Shown one piece after another: positions 38,045 through 45,261 of a stretch of 64,000 nt of DNA. The notes beneath the pieces were generated by a model, which was not told the DNA's origin, did no database searches, and worked only from the letters and a program-made list of their open reading frames with translations. The first letter of the stretch is position 1. Each line of letters begins with the position of its first letter. Source of the DNA: Bacteroidia bacterium (GTDB lineage: Bacteria > Bacteroidota > Bacteroidia > UKL13-3); assembly GCA_019695215.1 (NCBI GenBank), contig JAIBAK010000013.1, positions 1 through 64,000 of the forward strand, written 5' to 3'. Position numbers and translations under genes: made by a program.

Positions 38045-38422
38045 TCAGGCACCCAGACAACCTTTTAAATCATGAATTTGACTTTCCCACAAAGCAGAAG
38101 CCTCTTTCTCTTCTTTTTCATTCACAAAGTCAATAATCACTAAAGCCACATCTTCGGTTAATTCGTCCTGGGTAATTTCAAATTCAAGAAACTCTTCATT
38201 CTCTGAATCTATCCAGTGAAAACGAATTAATTTATTGGGTGTACGCTTTAATAATTTGGCACGTACTTCATCCCCGTCCCATTTAAATTTATAGATGTCG
38301 TTGTACACATCTACGTCATTACAAAACCACTGAGATAATCCGGATGGAGTACTGATATAATTAAATATGAGAGCCGGAGAAGCTTTAATAGTGAACTCCA
38401 GCCGTATTTTTTTCTTAGCCAT
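38045..38422 (-). CDS. START-like (SRPBCC-fold) domain protein
   Basis: 125 residues. MAKKKIRLEFTIKASPALIFNYIS... followed by SGLSQWFCNDVDVYNDIYKFKWDGDE is the pattern of the Bacteroidota 'START-like' family, a single ligand-binding helix-grip fold. The ligand is unknown. It is upstream of, and close to, the GT-C gene. A TATTTTTG -7 box on the minus strand lies at 38466-38473. Confidence 0.85.
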   Translation of the reverse strand: MAKKKIRLEFTIKASPALIFNYISTPSGLSQWFCNDVDVYNDIYKFKWDGDEVRAKLLKRTPNKLIRFHWIDSENEEFLEFEITQDELTEDVALVIIDFVNEKEEKEASALWESQIHDLKGCLGA

Positions 38423-38465
38423 GCTCCTGTTTCAATTTATTGCTGCTTTTGATTAAGCAGCGTGA

Positions 38466-38473
38466 CAAAAATA
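38466..38473 (-). promoter_or_regulatory. -7 box of the START-like gene
   Basis: The plus strand reads CAAAAATA, that is TATTTTTG on the minus strand, 43 bases before the ATG. Confidence 0.4.
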
Positions 38474-38514
38474 GCCTAAACAGGAGTATTTCAAAGTTTT
38501 TATCCTTTTTTTTA

Positions 38515-40734
38515 TCAGTCTTCAGCCTCTACTTTTCCCACTCCGCTCTGATTTACATATTTAAGACTTGGTTTTCCTTTATACCTCACCTCCGAAGTAC
38601 CGCTGGCATCGGCCTTTAGACTGCTTAAAGCATTGACTTCTGCCGAAGATGCCCCCGCGCAATCCACTGTCACATTTTTACTTTCTAAATCAAAAGCCTG
38701 CAACTCGGCTGTGCCCGAAATTTCGGCACGCAGTTCTTTGCACGCTCCGTCAATATTCATACTTGATGCCCCGCTTAAATCCACCAACAATTCGGTTACC
38801 TGCATATCCGTAGCCTTCACGCTGCACACCCCTGAAATGTCGGCCACCATCTTTTTCGAACTCATTCCGCTCAGGTAAATTTCGTTTGCTCCGCTTGCGT
38901 TTAATTCTTCCAGTTCCGGCATTTCAATCATTACCTGTATTTTTTTTCCTCTTAACCCCACAATATTCAGCAGGTCTTTGTCCATTTCAACTTCAAGTGT
39001 ATTGCCATTCCGTCTTATTAAAACATCGTTTAGTTTATCCTCCTCATTCGAATACACCGTAACTTTATAACCGGAACCTTTGGTAATAAACACTTCAAAC
39101 ATTCCGCTTACCTCTACCTTCGAAAAATAATCAAGCGGAAAATTCTTTTGAAATGCTCCTGATACTGATTTTCCGCTTACGGTATGCTGTTCGCAATTCA
39201 CACAGGTAAATCCTTTATTGGTCATGTTCCAGGTAGTATTGGAAACCACCTCTCCGTTGTTAATAGCCAATTGGTCGGCTCCGTTCATAAAAACTACGGT
39301 TTTACCCACAGGTACTTTTAGTTTAAACGATACCCGCTGGTTGCGCCATGTATTGTGTTTTGATAATTTAAATCCGGCTTCGAAAAGCAGCGTTGAATCA
39401 TTTTGCTCCACCACCGGATTAGCCTGAGCCGCTGCCAGGTTTGCTTCGCTTACCGACCGGCCCCTTGCGTTTACCGTACGCAGCAGTTCAAATACAGGCT
39501 TGTCAGCCTGCTCAATGGTTAAGTCAATGTCTTCGATTAAAAAAGTATCATCATCAAACAGGGTAAGGTGCGCATTGTTGAAGGTAATGCGGTCATCATC
39601 TACTGAAGACGAAGATAACTGACGCACGTCAACATAGAGAGTATCGGTTCCGGCAGCCAGGATGGGAATAGTAGTTTTGGTTTTGGCTCCCACCGAAAAC
39701 TCTTTTACCAGATAGGTGGTGCTCACTAATAAAAGAATAATTCCGGCTCCGAAAAAAGAAGCTGCTACCCTATTGAAGTATTTATTTTTGAATTTAAGGT
39801 TAACTAATAATTTGATACCTGTATATACCAGAAAAATTAAGGGAACAATGCTTAGCAGCAGGAAACCGCTTATGCCTATATAAAACATTCCGGTACTTGC
39901 AAAAAGCATTTGAAGAAACGTGAAGGGAGAAAATGAAACAGGCCAGCTTAATCCTAATAACAACCCTATAAGGGCAACAAAAAGGAGAACACTAACAACA
40001 GCCAGACAAAACCCCACAAAACGGGTTACAGCAATGGCAAACATGGCTGCCACTTTTATGAATACTTCAATTACCCTCCTGAAACCATCCTGAGCTTTGG
40101 GTTTTGAACTTTTGGCAAACTCACTGAATTTTTGTTCTACATCCTTGAGTTCCTCTTTAATTTTTTTTTCGATATTGTTAATGTCCACAGGCTTTCCGCG
40201 CATCTGCAGTTTCTCGGCAGTGGTAGAGGCTTTAGGAATTACTATCCATAAAATTAGGTACAGTAAAAAACCGGTACCCATTGCAAAAAACGCAAAGGCA
40301 AAGGCAAGCCGTATCCATACCGGTTCAATTCCAAAATAGGCTCCCAAACCCGAACAAACTCCTCCTACCACACGGTCGTCTTCGTCTCTGAAAAGGCGTT
40401 TTTCATAATATGCGTAATTCATGCGGGGCTCATCGGCTCCGGATGGTTCTTTGCCCGACTGGGGTTCTTCGTCAGCAGCCATTTGCGATGGGTCGCCCAT
40501 TATGGCAATTACTTCTTTTATATCCGTGTCACTCACTACCTGTTTGTGAGCGCTAAGCCTGCTTTGAAGCAGCTCGGCTATGCGGGCTTCTATATCGGTA
40601 ATGATTTCATGTCCGCCATCCACATTTCTGAAATGATTGCGTAAACGATCAAGGTATTGTTTTAACTCATCAAAAGCGTGCTCGTCAATACTGAACACCA
40701 TTCCGTTGATATTTATCTGAATTATTTTATTCAT
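38515..40734 (-). CDS. PspC-domain membrane protein with C-terminal GIN (DUF2807) adhesin-like domain
   Basis: 739 residues from ATG 40734. An N-terminal cytoplasmic region of about 100 residues (MNKIIQININGMVFSIDEHAFDEL) is followed by a PspC domain (RLFRDEDDRVVGGVCSGLGAYFG...) and several membrane helices to about 340. The C-terminal ~200 residues are repeated beta-strands with DxSGxSS/AEISGTA periodicity, typical of the GIN domain. PspC proteins sense envelope stress. It lies 4 bases downstream of a PadR regulator, an arrangement seen for such pairs. A start at 40782 was rejected because it lies inside the PadR gene. Confidence 0.9.
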   Translation of the reverse strand: MNKIIQININGMVFSIDEHAFDELKQYLDRLRNHFRNVDGGHEIITDIEARIAELLQSRLSAHKQVVSDTDIKEVIAIMGDPSQMAADEEPQSGKEPSGADEPRMNYAYYEKRLFRDEDDRVVGGVCSGLGAYFGIEPVWIRLAFAFAFFAMGTGFLLYLILWIVIPKASTTAEKLQMRGKPVDINNIEKKIKEELKDVEQKFSEFAKSSKPKAQDGFRRVIEVFIKVAAMFAIAVTRFVGFCLAVVSVLLFVALIGLLLGLSWPVSFSPFTFLQMLFASTGMFYIGISGFLLLSIVPLIFLVYTGIKLLVNLKFKNKYFNRVAASFFGAGIILLLVSTTYLVKEFSVGAKTKTTIPILAAGTDTLYVDVRQLSSSSVDDDRITFNNAHLTLFDDDTFLIEDIDLTIEQADKPVFELLRTVNARGRSVSEANLAAAQANPVVEQNDSTLLFEAGFKLSKHNTWRNQRVSFKLKVPVGKTVVFMNGADQLAINNGEVVSNTTWNMTNKGFTCVNCEQHTVSGKSVSGAFQKNFPLDYFSKVEVSGMFEVFITKGSGYKVTVYSNEEDKLNDVLIRRNGNTLEVEMDKDLLNIVGLRGKKIQVMIEMPELEELNASGANEIYLSGMSSKKMVADISGVCSVKATDMQVTELLVDLSGASSMNIDGACKELRAEISGTAELQAFDLESKNVTVDCAGASSAEVNALSSLKADASGTSEVRYKGKPSLKYVNQSGVGKVEAED

Positions 40735-40738
40735 AAGT

Positions 40739-41080
40739 TTATTTGGTTGATTGATTATGTTTGGTTGATTGATGAACAGCATACACCAGTTCTTCCCAGG
40801 TGCTTTGCAATTCTTTTAAACATTGTTCGCCCGCCTCGGTAAGGCGAAAATATTTTCGTGGCGGACCTGATTTGGATTCTACCCACTGGTAACTCAGCAG
40901 TCCGTCATTTTTTAATCGTGTGAGCAATGGATACAGGGTTCCTTCCACCACAATAAGTCTGGCATCTTTTAATTGCTCAATAATATCTGAAGCATACATT
41001 TCTCCTTTTGATACAATAGATAAAATGCAGTACTCCAATATTCCTTTTCGCATCTGTGCTTTCGAATTCTCTAAATTCAT
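40739..41080 (-). CDS. PadR-family transcriptional regulator
   Basis: 113 residues. The winged-helix N-terminal region has QMRKGILEYCILSIVSKGEMYASDIIEQL, the wing is VVEGTLYPLLTRLKNDGLLSYQW, then GPPRKYFRLTEAGEQCLKEL and a short C-terminal helix. This is a typical PadR-s1 length and motif order. It probably represses the adjacent PspC/GIN gene and itself. ATG 41080 is preferred because MNLEN directly precedes the first helix and a CAAAGATT (minus AATCTTTG) box lies just upstream. Confidence 0.9.
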   Translation of the reverse strand: MNLENSKAQMRKGILEYCILSIVSKGEMYASDIIEQLKDARLIVVEGTLYPLLTRLKNDGLLSYQWVESKSGPPRKYFRLTEAGEQCLKELQSTWEELVYAVHQSTKHNQSTK

Positions 41081-41084
41081 GGCA

Positions 41085-41120
41085 CAAAGATTCAAAAAAA
41101 TTTTAGTACTATGCAATACA
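41085..41120 (-). promoter_or_regulatory. PadR-gene promoter with candidate operator
   Basis: AATCTTTG (minus strand, 41085-41092) resembles a -7 box; a TTG is 21 bases upstream of it. Between them is the 8-bp palindrome TAGTACTA (41104-41111), followed by AT-rich ATGT/ACAT-like words. PadR proteins often bind ATGT-N-ACAT palindromes overlapping their promoter, so autoregulation is plausible. Confidence 0.35.
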
Positions 41121-41167
41121 TAATACATGGTTTAAAATAATTATATATGATTATCAGTAACTTAAAA

Positions 41168-41175
41168 TTTAATCT
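41168..41175 (+). repeat. Target-site duplication, left copy (TTTAATCT)
   Basis: 8-bp direct repeat immediately outside the left terminal inverted repeat, identical to 45173-45180. Eight bases is the duplication length of the IS1595 family. Confidence 0.9.
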
Positions 41176-41301
41176 GGCAATTATCCCCGCTAAACAGTTG
41201 TATACTGATAGATAGAAAGATAGAAAAACAGGCAGAAACGTAAATAATTCAGGGTTAAACTAAAAAAGTTTAACTTATGAATAAAAATAAAAAGAAGCAG
41301 C

Positions 41302-41937
41302 CTATTGTGTTGCGGGTTTTACGTGGGCTGTGTCAACCATTTGTTTGGTTTTGGAGTTTAGATGAATCGGTTGTCGTGAAATGGTGGATTGCTTTGGCTC
41401 TTCTCGGAATATTTTTATATAGTTGGCTTTTATCTTGTCCCAGTTAGCTATTACTGCAAGTGTTCCAAAAATCAATGTAAAAACTAATCCTACGTGGGTA
41501 GCTTTTATTCTTTTAAAAATAGATTTTGGTTTATTCTCTTTCTGGGTCAAACTTATTAAGGCTTCTTTATTTTTTCTTTCAAGTTCTTTATCTACTTCAA
41601 TTTGTTCAAGATGTTTTAACCATCCGCCCGCTTCAAATATTCTTATCCCCTTTGGGGTTATTTCTAAACAATGGCCTTTTCGTTCGATTAATTTATCCTC
41701 AATCATTATATCCTCTGTTTCCTCGTATGGATTTGAATTTTGCCACCTAACATCTTCAAGTATTGGATATGTAAAATGATTGTATTGCTCCATTATCTCT
41801 TCTTCAAGGTCAGAAAATTGTGGCTTTCTCCATTTAGGCACAAATTCTCTCAACACTAAATCTATTCTATGGTCAATAGTCCAACTTCTAAACTCTTGTT
41901 CTAAGTACTTTCTGCGTTCAAGTTCCTTTTCTTCCAT
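41302..41937 (-). CDS. Transposon passenger: hypothetical protein with winged-helix-like region and one membrane helix
   Basis: 211 residues from ATG 41937; unknown family. The charged N-terminal part leads to EDKLIERKGHCLEITPKGIRIFEAGGWLKHLE, which reads like the recognition/wing end of a winged helix (ITPKGxxxxEAGG). A single membrane helix (about 153-170, THVGLVFTLIFGTLAVIANW) and a basic tail follow. It points outward from the transposon centre. Possibly a membrane-tethered regulator; inference only. Confidence 0.6.
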   Translation of the reverse strand: MEEKELERRKYLEQEFRSWTIDHRIDLVLREFVPKWRKPQFSDLEEEIMEQYNHFTYPILEDVRWQNSNPYEETEDIMIEDKLIERKGHCLEITPKGIRIFEAGGWLKHLEQIEVDKELERKNKEALISLTQKENKPKSIFKRIKATHVGLVFTLIFGTLAVIANWDKIKANYIKIFREEPKQSTISRQPIHLNSKTKQMVDTAHVKPATQ

Positions 41938-42179
41938 ATCAGCACAATTTAGCAACTTTCTATATATACAGCCACACAACTACAATAATTATTGCTCTAC
42001 TATATATTCTTATCTTCTTTCTATTGGTTTTTTGTATTGCAATTACAGGTTAATACTGTATTTCATGTGTTTACAACTATAAAACTACCAAGTTATCTTA
42101 CTTTAATTGCAATATCTATTGCAAAGTCTTGTATCTACACTTGCTTTGTCTTCTATATTAACTTTTTTTGTCTTACCCC

Positions 42180-42209
42180 TTGACTTATTGAAAATAAGTG
42201 CTATTTTTG
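42180..42209 (+). promoter_or_regulatory. Promoter of the HARE-HTH-like passenger gene
   Basis: TTG at 42180-42182 and TATTTTTG at 42202-42209 are 19 bases apart, a good Bacteroidota -33/-7 pair. Transcription would start near 42214, about 15 bases before the ATG. Confidence 0.6.
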
Positions 42210-42229
42210 TACAGTAATAAAGTTAAAAT

Positions 42230-42706
42230 ATGGGTGTAAAAATTGAATTTAATGAACAGCAAGCGGCTCACTTGCTTCGTTACTATAATGAACAACAAGA
42301 CGTTATAAGGGGAAAGATTTCTGAATTAGAGAATAGCCTTAAACTTAATGACGCCCTTATACAAATGATAAAATCCCAACTTACTGTGAAGGTTGAGCCC
42401 ACCCCAGAAAAACTTTTTATTCAAACGGATGATGGTAAAACCATAAATCCAGAACAATATAAAAGTGAATGGTCTTGGGGTAATAAAATAGGGTTCATAT
42501 TTAAAACAGAAAAAAGGCTAATGACTACACGCGAAATAGTAAAGGCTATTTATAAGTATGAGCCAGCCTTAGCCGAAAATGATAAATCAAATATAAAATC
42601 CGTATCCTCTATCTTAAGTGTGCATAGTGGAGAAGGGAAAAGGTTTAAACGTGTAGATAAAAGGGGGGCTGACAACTTGTTTGGACTACACGATATGAAT
42701 GAATAA
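42230..42706 (+). CDS. Transposon passenger: coiled-coil protein with HARE-HTH-like C-terminus
   Basis: 158 residues. The N-terminal half is a predicted coiled coil (HLLRYYNEQQDVIRGKISEL...). The C-terminal half, KTEKRLMTTREIVKAIYKYEP ... SVSSILSVHSGEGKRFKRVDKRGADNLFGL, resembles the HARE-HTH/RpoE-delta-type winged helix (T-x-REIVxAI ... SxxS-Lxxx-kgkFxrv...gxyGL). It may bind DNA or recruit the transposase; function unknown. A clear promoter precedes it. Confidence 0.65.
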   Translation: MGVKIEFNEQQAAHLLRYYNEQQDVIRGKISELENSLKLNDALIQMIKSQLTVKVEPTPEKLFIQTDDGKTINPEQYKSEWSWGNKIGFIFKTEKRLMTTREIVKAIYKYEPALAENDKSNIKSVSSILSVHSGEGKRFKRVDKRGADNLFGLHDMNE

Positions 42707-42710
42707 TAAA

Positions 42711-42750
42711 AAACCCTTGCTTACATTTTCGAGGTGCAAAGCAAGGGTTT
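42711..42750 (-). terminator. Hairpin, terminator-like on the minus strand
   Basis: AAACCCTTGCTT (42711-42722) pairs with AAGCAAGGGTTT (42739-42750), a 12-bp stem with a 16-base loop. The T run lies on the minus-strand side (GGGTTTTTTATT), so it would stop minus-strand transcripts, for example one antisense to the transposase gene. No T run follows on the plus strand. Confidence 0.4.
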
Positions 42751-42766
42751 GAAAAATCGTAATAAG

Positions 42767-42838
42767 GGGGAATCCGCAGGTGCGGTGGTAGCGTCTTGAC
42801 AATGATACCAAACGGTTCGAGTCCGTTATTCTCCACCA
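42767..42838 (+). ncRNA. tRNA-like structure (atypical cloverleaf with encoded CCA) in the transposon
   Basis: 72 nt fold with no unpaired linkers. The 7-bp acceptor is GGGGAAT (42767-42773) with ATTCTCC (42828-42834), one G-T pair, then discriminator A and CCA. Arm 1 is CCGC-AGGT-GCGG (42774-42785), a 4-bp stem with a GG-containing loop. Arm 2 is TGGTA (42786-42790) with TACCA (42806-42810) and a 15-base loop holding TTGACAA. The T arm is AACGG-TTCGAGT-CCGTT (42811-42827), a canonical T loop. There is no U8/A9 linker, normal anticodon stem or variable loop, so it is not a standard tRNA. It could be a tRNA mimic or a decayed tRNA; anticodon GAC is only a formal possibility. Confidence 0.6.
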
Positions 42839-42870
42839 ATTCCTACCACAAAGGTAGGGAATGTTTTATT
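42839..42870 (+). terminator. Hairpin after the tRNA-like structure
   Basis: ATTCCTACC (42839-42847) pairs with GGTAGGGAAT (42853-42862), one bulged G, loop ACAAA, then GTTTTATT. It begins directly after the CCA, which suggests the tRNA-like RNA is a transcript with its own end. Confidence 0.5.
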
Positions 42871-42889
42871 AATTACAAATAAGCTACCT

Positions 42890-43753
42890 ATGGCAAAGTA
42901 TACATTAGAACAATTTAGGGCAGATTATCCAAATGATGCTGTTTGTTTGGATAAGATTTTTAAAGTTCGTTTCGGGGATTTAAGGTGTTGCCCTAAGTGT
43001 GGGCGGGAAACTACGTTTAAACGTATACCAACCCGCAAAAGCTACCAATGTAGACTTTGTTATTACCAAATATACCCATGTGCGGGTACACCATTAGAAA
43101 ATACCAGAACACCCCTTAATTATTGGCTATACGCTATGTATTTAATGACCACTACGCGGACAGGTGTAAGCGCAAAAGAACTGGAGCGGATATTGGGTGT
43201 GACTTATAAAACTGCATGGCGTATGAATATGCAAATCCGCAAAATAATGAGTGCTATGCAAAACCGTAAATTTACGGGAATTGTTGAAGTGGATGAAGTT
43301 TACTTAGGTTCTACTTACGTACGTAAAGGGGCGGAGCCAAAAGATAAAAAACCTGTTATCGGGATAGTAGAACGATTGGGAGAGGTTCGCGGGGTAGTAG
43401 TGGACAAGGTAAATAAGGAAACCATATATCCGATACTTGATAAAAATATTGATAAAAGCGCAACAGTAAACACGGACGAAGCAAAAGTATATTTAGGATT
43501 AGAAAAAGACGGATTTGAAAAACACCATATAATTCGTCACCTGTATAAATGCTACCGTAAGGGGGCTAAGTCAACAAATACAGTAGAGGGGTGGTTTAGT
43601 CAGATTCGTAGAATGTACGCAACCCATATTCATATTTCAGAAAAGTATCTGCAAAATTATATAAACGAAGCAGCGTTCAGATATAACCACCGTTTCCCAG
43701 AAACGCCAATGTTTGAAAACCTTGTTTTGAATCTTAGTCTTTTTGATGAATAA
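42890..43753 (+). CDS. IS1595-family transposase (ISXO2-like)
   Basis: 287 residues. An N-terminal zinc ribbon (CCPKCGRE at 33-40 and CRLCYYQIYPC at 54-64) is followed by a helix-turn-helix (SAKELERILGVTYKTAWRM) and an ISXO2-type DDE domain: VEVDEVYLGS (Asp135), NTDEAKVY (Asp196) and NTVEGWFSQIRR (Glu233, Asn230). The catalytic residues appear intact. It acts on the terminal inverted repeats of its own element. Full length for the family, with no frameshift. Its 3' end overlaps the small antisense ORF by 20 bases. Confidence 0.95.
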   Translation: MAKYTLEQFRADYPNDAVCLDKIFKVRFGDLRCCPKCGRETTFKRIPTRKSYQCRLCYYQIYPCAGTPLENTRTPLNYWLYAMYLMTTTRTGVSAKELERILGVTYKTAWRMNMQIRKIMSAMQNRKFTGIVEVDEVYLGSTYVRKGAEPKDKKPVIGIVERLGEVRGVVVDKVNKETIYPILDKNIDKSATVNTDEAKVYLGLEKDGFEKHHIIRHLYKCYRKGAKSTNTVEGWFSQIRRMYATHIHISEKYLQNYINEAAFRYNHRFPETPMFENLVLNLSLFDE

Positions 43754-43916
43754 AGGCTTCTAAGAGGTTATCAAAATCCTCTTTCCCGTTTGGGTTGTCT
43801 TGGGGCTTCTCTGCCCAACCGTTACGCATAGCCTTTCCTCTGGGCTTTTTTTCTGTTAGCTTCTTTGTTGACTTGCGCGGGGCTGGGTCGTCTGGATGTG
43901 TTTTCTTTTTTGCCAC
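43734..43916 (-). CDS. Small basic transposon ORF, antisense to the transposase end
   Basis: 60 residues from a GTG start at 43916 (VAKKKTHPDDPAPRKSTK...). It is very basic and disordered-looking, with a KEDFDNLLEAFI helix at the C-terminus. A minus-strand TATATTTG box (43920-43927) ends 3 bases before the GTG, supporting this start and a leaderless mRNA; the ATG at 43937 lies upstream of that box. Small proteins of the form AKKK...KxDF-x-x-LL are familiar next to Bacteroidota IS1595 transposases, but this is from memory. The function is unknown. Confidence 0.5.
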   Translation of the reverse strand: MAKKKTHPDDPAPRKSTKKLTEKKPRGKAMRNGWAEKPQDNPNGKEDFDNLLEAFIHQKD

Positions 43917-43919
43917 ACA

Positions 43920-43927
43920 CAAATATA
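43920..43927 (-). promoter_or_regulatory. -7 box of the small antisense ORF
   Basis: The plus strand reads CAAATATA, that is TATATTTG on the minus strand. No convincing -33 element. Confidence 0.4.
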
Positions 43928-44004
43928 AACTTTTCAAATGGTTAAATTTGTGTCAAAAAGTGGACTTGTTTAGTTTTTTTACCCACGTTTTCAACAAATT
44001 AACT

Positions 44005-44012
44005 TATCTTTG
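44005..44012 (+). promoter_or_regulatory. -7 box for the membrane protein / MazF-like unit
   Basis: TATCTTTG about 30 bases before the TTG at 44043 and 75 before the ATG at 44088. Confidence 0.45.
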
Positions 44013-44087
44013 TCGTTCAATTGTTGATTACTTGTACTAATTTTGAATCAACAACGTATTATTGTTACTTATAAAACAAAACTGCTT

Positions 44088-44624
44088 ATGGAACTCGGTT
44101 TAAGTGTTCATACCAATCAGAATGCTTTTAGAACAGAGATTAGGGATAGCGAGATAATTATCCAAGTATTTAACTTAATAAAGGGGTTTTATACAAAAGC
44201 ATACGCCTCCTTAGTCAAAAAATCCTTACGTATTTTTGTCGCTATTATTGCAATTCCAATTGGCATCCCGATAGTTTTTATTGGCCTTCCCCTCTTGTAC
44301 TTCTTTTTAATAAGAACTATAAGAAAGTCTTCATTAATGCTAACCAAGCTTCAAAACACCATCCCCGAATTACCACTATCAGAATTAAGTGTACTTAAAA
44401 ATATTTTCAGTGAACTTAGTAAACGCGGGATAGATGAAAACTTTGCAAGTAAATTAATAGATTCTCCTACAATATTTAAACCCATAGCCTACGCATTAAA
44501 GGAAAGCTTAGACCAGCATTTTTATGTACGGGATTTAATTGACCAACAAATTGAAGATGACTTAAATTTGTTTTCAATAGGGTTAGAATCAGAATTGCCA
44601 CTTGGAATATCTATAGAACAGTAA
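44088..44624 (+). CDS. Transposon passenger: hypothetical membrane protein upstream of the MazF-like toxin
   Basis: 178 residues from ATG 44088 (a TTG at 44043 would add 15). One long hydrophobic segment or hairpin (about 50-75, RIFVAIIAIPIGIPIVFIGLPLLYFFLI) lies between helical, charged regions. The C-terminal ~90 residues (SELSVLKNIFSELSKRG...LDQHFYVRDLIDQQIEDDLNLF) are acidic. No known family. It is 28 bases ahead of the toxin gene, the slot usually occupied by an antitoxin, but it has no antitoxin-like DNA-binding domain. Confidence 0.55.
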   Translation: MELGLSVHTNQNAFRTEIRDSEIIIQVFNLIKGFYTKAYASLVKKSLRIFVAIIAIPIGIPIVFIGLPLLYFFLIRTIRKSSLMLTKLQNTIPELPLSELSVLKNIFSELSKRGIDENFASKLIDSPTIFKPIAYALKESLDQHFYVRDLIDQQIEDDLNLFSIGLESELPLGISIEQ

Positions 44625-44652
44625 TAGAAATACCAAACCAACCTATTAGCCT

Positions 44653-44997
44653 ATGGCCAGAACCTATACCGCTGGAGATGTCGTTGTTGCTAAATTCCCA
44701 TATACAGATAAGGAAGATTGCAAGGTTCGAAACTTCTTAGTTATTGCACAAGTAAATTCTTTTGTGTGGGGTGTAATGATGTCAAGTATGGATAGCATAG
44801 GGCAGGATGACGGGTCATTATATTCACTTAAACCAGCCGAAATGGATTTTACACCTCTTAAGCCTACAGGAATAAGAATGAATGTTATTCAAACAGTATC
44901 TGTTGGTATTATAATCAAATCACTTGGCCGCGTTAATCAAGATTGCTTAGATAGGGTATTAGCTTTTGTAAAAGCTCAATTTCCCGCATCTTCTTAG
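44653..44997 (+). CDS. MazF/PemK-like (type II toxin family) protein
   Basis: 114 residues. The N-terminal strands TAGDVVVAKFPYTDKEDCKVRNFLVIAQ match the GDI-V-x-x-P-F-T-D...K-R-P-x-L-V-I core of the MazF/PemK ribonuclease fold. C-terminal I-Q-T-V-S-V-G-I-I-I-K-S-L-G-R-V aligns with the family's '...D-x-x-R-V...' strand. Usually the toxin cuts mRNA or tRNA and pairs with a labile antitoxin encoded just upstream. No such antitoxin is seen. Full activity cannot be judged: the catalytic Arg (R-P position) reads R-N here. Confidence 0.7.
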   Translation: MARTYTAGDVVVAKFPYTDKEDCKVRNFLVIAQVNSFVWGVMMSSMDSIGQDDGSLYSLKPAEMDFTPLKPTGIRMNVIQTVSVGIIIKSLGRVNQDCLDRVLAFVKAQFPASS

Positions 44998-45172
44998 ATT
45001 ATTTTAGTATAATCAATGGTAATCCAACTACCGTCCAACCATTTCTGGGAACAATAGTTTTGATTCTTTTGCCTGTTTTGCAGGTAATTACAATTTCTTA
45101 TTTTCATATTATAGCTGGCAATCACTTTATTTAGTGTATTTTATCTGTAAGTGTTTGTAGGGGATAATTACC

Positions 45173-45180
45173 TTTAATCT
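45173..45180 (+). repeat. Target-site duplication, right copy (TTTAATCT)
   Basis: Immediately outside the right inverted repeat; identical to 41168-41175. Confidence 0.9.
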
Positions 45181-45261
45181 ATGGGAATGAATCGATAAAA
45201 ATTTGGCTCCAACCGATAAAATAGAGATAGAATTGTTGTGAACTTCCCTCATTTTTGCGTC

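Larger units (their letters stand above)
41176..45172 (+). mobile_element. Complete IS1595-family transposon with passenger genes (3,997 bp)
   Basis: The ends are imperfect terminal inverted repeats: GGCAATTATCCCC...AAACAGTT on the left (from 41176) and, read inward from 45172, GGTAATTATCCCC...AAACACTT. The match is 19 of 24 bases. An identical 8-bp TTTAATCT flanks both ends. Inside are an IS1595/ISXO2-type transposase, two proteins with winged-helix-like parts, a tRNA-like structure, a small antisense ORF, a membrane protein and a MazF/PemK-like toxin. The interior is AT-richer than the host. The interrupted site is the spacer between the PadR gene and the PAP2 gene. Confidence 0.9.

Noticed and set aside
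42767-42838. Ordinary tRNA gene
   Set aside because: The acceptor and T arm fit, but there is no 2-nt linker at positions 8-9, no normal D stem and no 5-bp anticodon stem with a 7-base loop. Kept as a tRNA-like structure.
43948-43976. Possible transposon end near TGTCAAAAAGTGGACTTG
   Set aside because: No matching inverted copy was found upstream of the transposase. The real ends, with target duplication, lie at 41176 and 45172.
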